Shown piece after piece: positions 7,522 through 10,731 of a DNA stretch of 10,731 bases. The notes beneath the pieces were generated by a model. The model was not told where the DNA came from. It did not search any database and saw nothing but the letters and a program-made list of their open reading frames with translations. Source of the stretch: JANMDU01 sp031376455. GTDB taxonomy: Bacteria > Pseudomonadota > Gammaproteobacteria > Burkholderiales > Burkholderiaceae_C. Location of the stretch: contig JANMDU010000019.1 in the NCBI GenBank assembly GCA_031376455.1, positions 1 through 10,731 of the forward strand, in the 5' to 3' direction. Position 1 is the first letter of the stretch. Every line of letters begins with the position of its first letter. Position numbers and translations under genes: made by a program.

Positions 7522-8373
7522 TTAATCCCAGCCCATGCCCCAATACTGAGCAGCCTGCACCAGTTTTGCATCATCTGCACTGCTGAGCCAACTTATGCCA
7601 CCCGCTTGGCCGCCTGCTTGATCCGCTAGAGCGCGCTTCTCCCTCAAAAGTTGCATCGTGCGCAGCGCTACAGGCTCAGCGTTATCCACAATCGTTACCG
7701 CATCTCCAGCCAACGCGTGAAACACTTCGCGTATCAGCGGATAGTGTGTGCAGCCCAGCACCAAGGTATCAAAATCTTCATTTTTCTCTTCGTTTTTTGA
7801 AAGAAATGTGCCTCTAGCCGGCATATATCTTGCGCAAAGCGCTATCAAATCAGGAGTTTCTTGCCACCGCCTGCTGCTCGCCGCCAGTTGCTCTATCCGC
7901 TCCGCTAAGCCATCGCAGGGGATGCAGGTGAAGCGTAGTTCGCGCTTTAAATCGTGATGTTCCGTCTCCAGCTTAATTTTAAGCAGCGCAAACTTCTCGC
8001 TCTGCAATGTCCCGCGTGTCGCGAGCACCCGCACCCGCCCGGTGCGCGTCGCCAGCGCAGCGGTTTTAAGTGCTGGCTCCACGCCAATGATCGGCAGAAG
8101 CGGCCATTGCGCCCTGAGCGTGGAAACAGCCGCCGCAGTCGCCGTATTACAAGCCACCACCAGCGCTTTGATCTGATGCTCTTCCACAAGGCGACTCACA
8201 ATAGCAAGCGACCGCTGCCGCACAAAATCCTCGGTTTTCACGCCATAAGGATTGTGCGCAGTATCTGCAAAATAAACATACTTCTCAGCAGGCATCGCAC
8301 AGCGCAGAGCCCGCAAAATGCTCAGCCCACCAATGCCAGAATCAAAAATGCCTATTGGCCCGCTATATGTCAT
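7522..8373 (-). CDS. murI: Glutamate racemase
   Basis: Interconverts L- and D-glutamate to supply D-Glu for peptidoglycan; a cytoplasmic, cofactor-free enzyme. The protein is 283 residues, normal for the family. The N-terminal IGIFDSGIGGLS contains the conserved Asp (D11). YFADTAHNPYG (34-44) is the substrate loop. The two catalytic cysteines are C75 in VVACNTATAA and C208 in LVLGCTHYPL. IGVEPALK (96-103) is also typical. ATG at 8373 is preferred over an in-frame TTG at 8400 because the family motif starts six residues later, AGG lies 9 bases upstream, and the TTG would overlap the preceding gene. A charged patch LSKNEEKNEDFD (191-202) just before the second cysteine loop looks like a small insertion. 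The gene follows the DUF1851 gene by 16 bases and is probably co-transcribed with it. Confidence 0.96.
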   Translation of the reverse strand: MTYSGPIGIFDSGIGGLSILRALRCAMPAEKYVYFADTAHNPYGVKTEDFVRQRSLAIVSRLVEEHQIKALVVACNTATAAAVSTLRAQWPLLPIIGVEPALKTAALATRTGRVRVLATRGTLQSEKFALLKIKLETEHHDLKRELRFTCIPCDGLAERIEQLAASSRRWQETPDLIALCARYMPARGTFLSKNEEKNEDFDTLVLGCTHYPLIREVFHALAGDAVTIVDNAEPVALRTMQLLREKRALADQAGGQAGGISWLSSADDAKLVQAAQYWGMGWD

Positions 8374-8389
8374 CGCCTGCAGCCTAAGA

Positions 8390-8878
8390 TCAACGCGCAA
8401 TCGTATTATCGGCTAGCAGCACCACAGCCTCAGAGCCATCGGGCAAGCTGCGAATGCTCTCATGCAGCCGTCCGCTGGTTGCAAAGTGATCAACTGCAGG
8501 CGTAGCAAACATGTTTTCCACACTGAAACTGCCGTGCTCGAAAACAGGAAACACGGTGTACGAATAGCATTCGCCATCACCCAACGGCTTGCCGTGTGCG
8601 CAAAGAGCAGATGCCAAGCCAGGCAAAAACCATTCGTTTGCGCTCTCGCCTTCGAGGAGCACAGAAAAATGCTCACGCGAATCCGCAATGTGCTCCAAAC
8701 TTCCGGTAGCCGTGCTAAGCCACCAGACTGAACCGGCAGCCACTGTCAAAAACACATCGCCGATAGAAGAAAACAAAAAAGGCTGCCAATCATCACCTAG
8801 CAACCAGCGCCAATGCCCTTGCAACGCGGTAATGGCAGCATCCTGAGGTTTAAAGCTGGCCTGTAACCAATTTGTCAT
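8390..8878 (-). CDS. DUF1851 / Tdi1 C-terminal-like protein
   Basis: Protein of 162 residues, with no signal peptide or membrane segment. The middle and C-terminal parts match my recollection of DUF1851, now described as the C-terminal domain of the type VI secretion immunity protein Tdi1. The pattern is LFSSIGDVFL (35-44), VWWLSTATGSL (51-61), then GKPLGDGECYSYTVFPVFEH (96-115), ENMFATPAVDHFATSGRLHE (121-140) and SLPDGSE (144-150). In the family, the GxCY...P and N...hF...G.iH patterns recur. The protein is about the size of that domain alone and lacks room for a GAD-like N-terminal half. No toxin or VgrG/Hcp gene is nearby. The ATG has no good Shine-Dalgarno. Many solitary DUF1851 proteins have no known role, so immunity function is only a hypothesis. 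Confidence 0.7.
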   Translation of the reverse strand: MTNWLQASFKPQDAAITALQGHWRWLLGDDWQPFLFSSIGDVFLTVAAGSVWWLSTATGSLEHIADSREHFSVLLEGESANEWFLPGLASALCAHGKPLGDGECYSYTVFPVFEHGSFSVENMFATPAVDHFATSGRLHESIRSLPDGSEAVVLLADNTIAR

Positions 8879-9120
8879 ACTGAAGTAAAAGTTTAGAAGC
8901 TATCCACTAAGGCCATCTCGCTTCCTATATTATGCGATTCGCTGACGCAGCTATCAGCCAATGCAAAGCAAACACATGGCCATCTCGCTCATGGTGCTTC
9001 TTGCTCTATGCCTGCAGACGCGGCTCAAAAGAGCTGACTGAGACAACTCGACCTACCAACGATTTTCGCGCTGCTTTCACGAGCTGCACCCTCAACACGT
9101 TCTCCCATCATATTTGCCTC
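8879..9120. other. Divergent intergenic region with a 12-bp direct repeat
   Basis: This region separates the DUF1851/murI unit from the HAD/dioxygenase unit. GGCCATCTCGCT is repeated exactly at 8911-8922 and 8978-8989 (67-bp period). A TATATT hexamer at 8926-8931 could be a plus-strand -10, but no good -35 precedes it. The frame of the HAD gene is open back to ATG 8932, so part of this region may be coding. The 63 residues it would add (rich in Cys, Trp and Arg) resemble nothing I know. Confidence 0.45.
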
Positions 9121-9804
9121 ATGCTCGCCATTCTTTTCGGATCTATCGGTACAGTTGCAGAAACATCAGAGCTGCAGAGACAAGCCTTTAATCTCGCCTT
9201 CAAAGCGCATGGGCTCAACTGGCATTGGGCGCGCGAGCCTTATCGAAAATTACTGGTCTTCAGCGGTGGAGAGCAGCGCATTCATGCTTGGGCAAAAAAC
9301 CTGCACATGACAACAACGATTGATGCACATGCCATCCATATCAGCAAATCAGAAATTTACCAGCGTCTCTTGTCTGAATCAGGCTTGCAGCCGCGCGCTG
9401 GTGTGCTCGATACGATTCGCGCCGCGCAAAGCCAGGGCGTGGCCGTTGCCTTGGTCAGCGCCACCTCACCCGAGAACGTATCGCAGATGATTGCTGCGTT
9501 GCATCCGAATTTGAATGCCAACGATTTTTCTTTGCTCACCAACAGCACGCTTTTCAAGCATCGCAAGCCCGCCCCTGATGCCTACATTTATGCATTGCAA
9601 ATGCTCGGTGTCTCAGCAGCTGATTGCATCGCCATTGAAGACAATGCCGATGGTTTAGCTTCTGCACTTTCAGCCGGCATCCAATGCGTCGCTTTCCCCG
9701 GGGAAAACACGGCTGATCATGATTACTCTGGCGCGCAGCAAGTCGTCCGTCACATGAGCTTTGATGCGCTCATGGCCGGCGCATCCCAACCTAAAGCATT
9801 CTAA
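9121..9804 (+). CDS. HAD-superfamily protein (CbbY/beta-PGM-like) with degenerate motif I
   Basis: Protein of 227 residues with the layout of CbbY/phosphoglycolate phosphatase-like HAD hydrolases. After the first strand comes MLAILFGSIGTVAETSELQR, where active relatives have FDxDGT followed by xxxTE. Both catalytic aspartates are replaced (G7 and I9). The cap then reads AFNLAFKAHGLNWHW (22-36) and FSGGEQRIHAW (47-57), as in CbbY-like proteins. Motif II is VALVSATSPENV (109-120), motif III lysine is in RKPAPDAY (148-155), and motif IV acids are in IAIEDNADG (170-178). Loss is thus confined to motif I, in an otherwise intact frame. The ATG at 9121 was chosen because the HAD strand begins there, but it has no clear Shine-Dalgarno. 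ATG 8932 is the alternative and would add 63 unrelated residues. The dioxygenase gene starts 2 bases after the stop, implying translational coupling. Phosphatase activity is doubtful. Confidence 0.82.
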   Translation: MLAILFGSIGTVAETSELQRQAFNLAFKAHGLNWHWAREPYRKLLVFSGGEQRIHAWAKNLHMTTTIDAHAIHISKSEIYQRLLSESGLQPRAGVLDTIRAAQSQGVAVALVSATSPENVSQMIAALHPNLNANDFSLLTNSTLFKHRKPAPDAYIYALQMLGVSAADCIAIEDNADGLASALSAGIQCVAFPGENTADHDYSGAQQVVRHMSFDALMAGASQPKAF

Positions 9805-9806
9805 AT

Positions 9807-10649
9807 ATGAGCGACAACCGCATCGCTGCGACTTCCACTCGTTTCCAGTTCTCATCCCTTGGCTCGCTGGGCGTCGAAGCGAAAAGTAATTTTCAAAACA
9901 TCGGCGATGCCGCAATTGCGCCCTGCGACATCAACGCATTGAAAGTCGCGATGGCCAAGCACGGCGTGGTCTTATTCCGTCATCAAGCCGTTGATGATGC
10001 ACAATTCGTCGCGTTTTTGCGCCGCTTAGGGCCGCTGACCTTCACAGCCGGCGAGACGCCCGTTGATCAGCATCCCGATCTCAATATCGTCAGCAACATG
10101 GGCCGCACCACACCGCCCAAAAGCGTCTTCCATATTGACTCCAGCTACTTCGCCGACCCGCCGGCCTACACGGCTCTTCGCGCTGTGACGATTCCGCGCG
10201 TCGGCGGCGAGACGCTGTTTTCCAATCAATACCTGGCCTTTGACACGCTATCCAACGCAGTTCAGCACAAGCTCGCTGACGCAATGGTGTCGCACGTCGC
10301 CACCGGCATCGTCCTCAATGAACACGAAGAGCGCCAAAGCTGGCATCCGCTCTTCCTCAAGCACCCCATCTCAGGCAAGCGCTCCCTCTATCTGTCCACC
10401 CCCGCCCGCTGCCAAGCTATTCGCGACATGCCCGACGCGCAGGCGCAGCGCATCATCAAGCTGCTCTATCGCCACTCTATCCGCCCCAGCCGCTTGCTGC
10501 GCCACGCTTGGCAGACAGGCGACATCTTGATTTGGGACAACCGCTGCACCATGCACCGCGCAGATCATGAGCAAGTCAGTGGCGACCGTGTCTTGCATCG
10601 GGGCTTGGTGCTGGCGGGCGTACAAGGCTCGGCCTCACCTGCCGCCTAG
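9807..10649 (+). CDS. TauD/TfdA-family Fe(II)/2-oxoglutarate-dependent dioxygenase
   Basis: Predicted cytoplasmic non-heme iron oxygenase of 280 residues that would couple 2-oxoglutarate decarboxylation to hydroxylation of an organic substrate. The metal facial triad is visible: H109 and D111 in VFHIDSSYF, and H250 in CTMHRADH. Arginines R261 and R265 (DRVLHRG) lie 11 and 15 residues after the distal His, the usual 2-oxoglutarate-binding spacing. Other family features are GVVLFRHQ (53-60), LGPLTFTAGE (74-83) and RVGGETLFSN (131-140). The TauD-like length and order are complete, so activity is plausible. The substrate (taurine, 2,4-D-like aryloxyacid or other) cannot be told. It follows the HAD-like gene by 2 bases, suggesting a shared pathway. 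Its TAG stop overlaps the stop of a convergent gene. Confidence 0.93.
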   Translation: MSDNRIAATSTRFQFSSLGSLGVEAKSNFQNIGDAAIAPCDINALKVAMAKHGVVLFRHQAVDDAQFVAFLRRLGPLTFTAGETPVDQHPDLNIVSNMGRTTPPKSVFHIDSSYFADPPAYTALRAVTIPRVGGETLFSNQYLAFDTLSNAVQHKLADAMVSHVATGIVLNEHEERQSWHPLFLKHPISGKRSLYLSTPARCQAIRDMPDAQAQRIIKLLYRHSIRPSRLLRHAWQTGDILIWDNRCTMHRADHEQVSGDRVLHRGLVLAGVQGSASPAA

Positions 10650-10731
10650 CCAGCCATTACGCCTATGCCCTTAATTTCGCCAGTAGCAATCCGCTTCTGC
10701 CACTCCGCAGGCCCAGTAATGTGCGCGCTTG
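10646..10731 (-). CDS. C-terminal end of an unidentified convergent gene (partial)
   Basis: The minus strand is open from the right edge of the window to a TAG at 10648-10646. It gives about 28 residues with ordinary composition (HITGPAEWQKRIATGEIKGI near the end, followed by GVMAG). The composition, the convergent orientation and the way its stop meets the dioxygenase stop argue that this is a real gene end. The fragment is too short for me to name a family. Confidence 0.55.
   Translation of the reverse strand, partial: SAHITGPAEWQKRIATGEIKGIGVMAG

Noticed and set aside
7370..7543. Extended adaptor start (TTG at 7543) adding 58 residues
   Set aside because: It would overlap the end of murI, uses a TTG, and puts a Cys-rich stretch before the natural membrane anchor, which starts right after ATG 7369.
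8374..8400. Nine-residue N-terminal extension of murI from TTG 8400
   Set aside because: It would overlap the upstream gene by 11 bases, and ATG 8373 gives the usual N-terminus with a spaced AGG.
8976..9041. 21-codon hydrophobic small frame (begins MAISLMVLLALCL)
   Set aside because: It resembles a small membrane or leader peptide but has no ribosome binding site. It lies in the uncertain 5' region of the HAD gene, and chance open frames of this size are common.
1..10731. CRISPR arrays, tRNA or rRNA genes, insertion sequences, phage genes
   Set aside because: No regularly spaced repeats, cloverleaf-like sequence, transposase motifs or terminal inverted repeats were seen on either strand.

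Overview
The window looks like a chromosomal segment from a moderately GC-rich Gram-negative bacterium. A betaproteobacterium of the Burkholderiales type is most likely. The evidence is a tripartite RND efflux pump, a long-form CobA methyltransferase of betaproteobacterial style, and a compact housekeeping layout. This assignment is inferred from protein style only; no rRNA or other phylogenetic marker is present. No tRNA, rRNA, CRISPR array, insertion sequence or phage gene was found.

Left part (1-2172, plus strand): the 3' portion of a uroporphyrinogen-III C-methyltransferase gene (cobA) is cut by the window edge. A 97-base gap follows, with two adjacent inverted repeats around a TATAAT-like hexamer. 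Next is a complete HI0933/YhiN-family flavoprotein gene with a TTG start. It runs convergently into the efflux operon, and an 11-bp tandem duplication covers the junction.

Centre (2180-8878, minus strand, transcribed right to left): first a small DUF1851 (Tdi1 C-terminal-like) protein, then glutamate racemase murI 16 bases later. After a 152-base gap comes a two-gene RND efflux operon: periplasmic adaptor, then inner-membrane pump. No outer-membrane channel gene and no regulator gene accompany the pump here. The adaptor is about 682 residues long, far above the family norm. The excess lies in two large Gly/Ala/Pro-rich insertions inside its folded domains plus a similar C-terminal tail.

Right part (8879-10731): a divergent plus-strand pair encodes a HAD-superfamily protein and a TauD/TfdA-type Fe(II)/2-oxoglutarate dioxygenase, only 2 bases apart. 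The HAD protein has lost both aspartates of its catalytic motif I but keeps the other motifs. The dioxygenase gene meets a convergent minus-strand gene, of which only the C-terminal end is visible. The two stop codons overlap in one CTAG.

The most unusual items are the HAD protein with FGSIGT in place of FDxDGT, the adaptor with large low-complexity insertions, the orphan immunity-like protein upstream of murI, and the structured junctions between genes. I did not find a clearly new multi-gene system.
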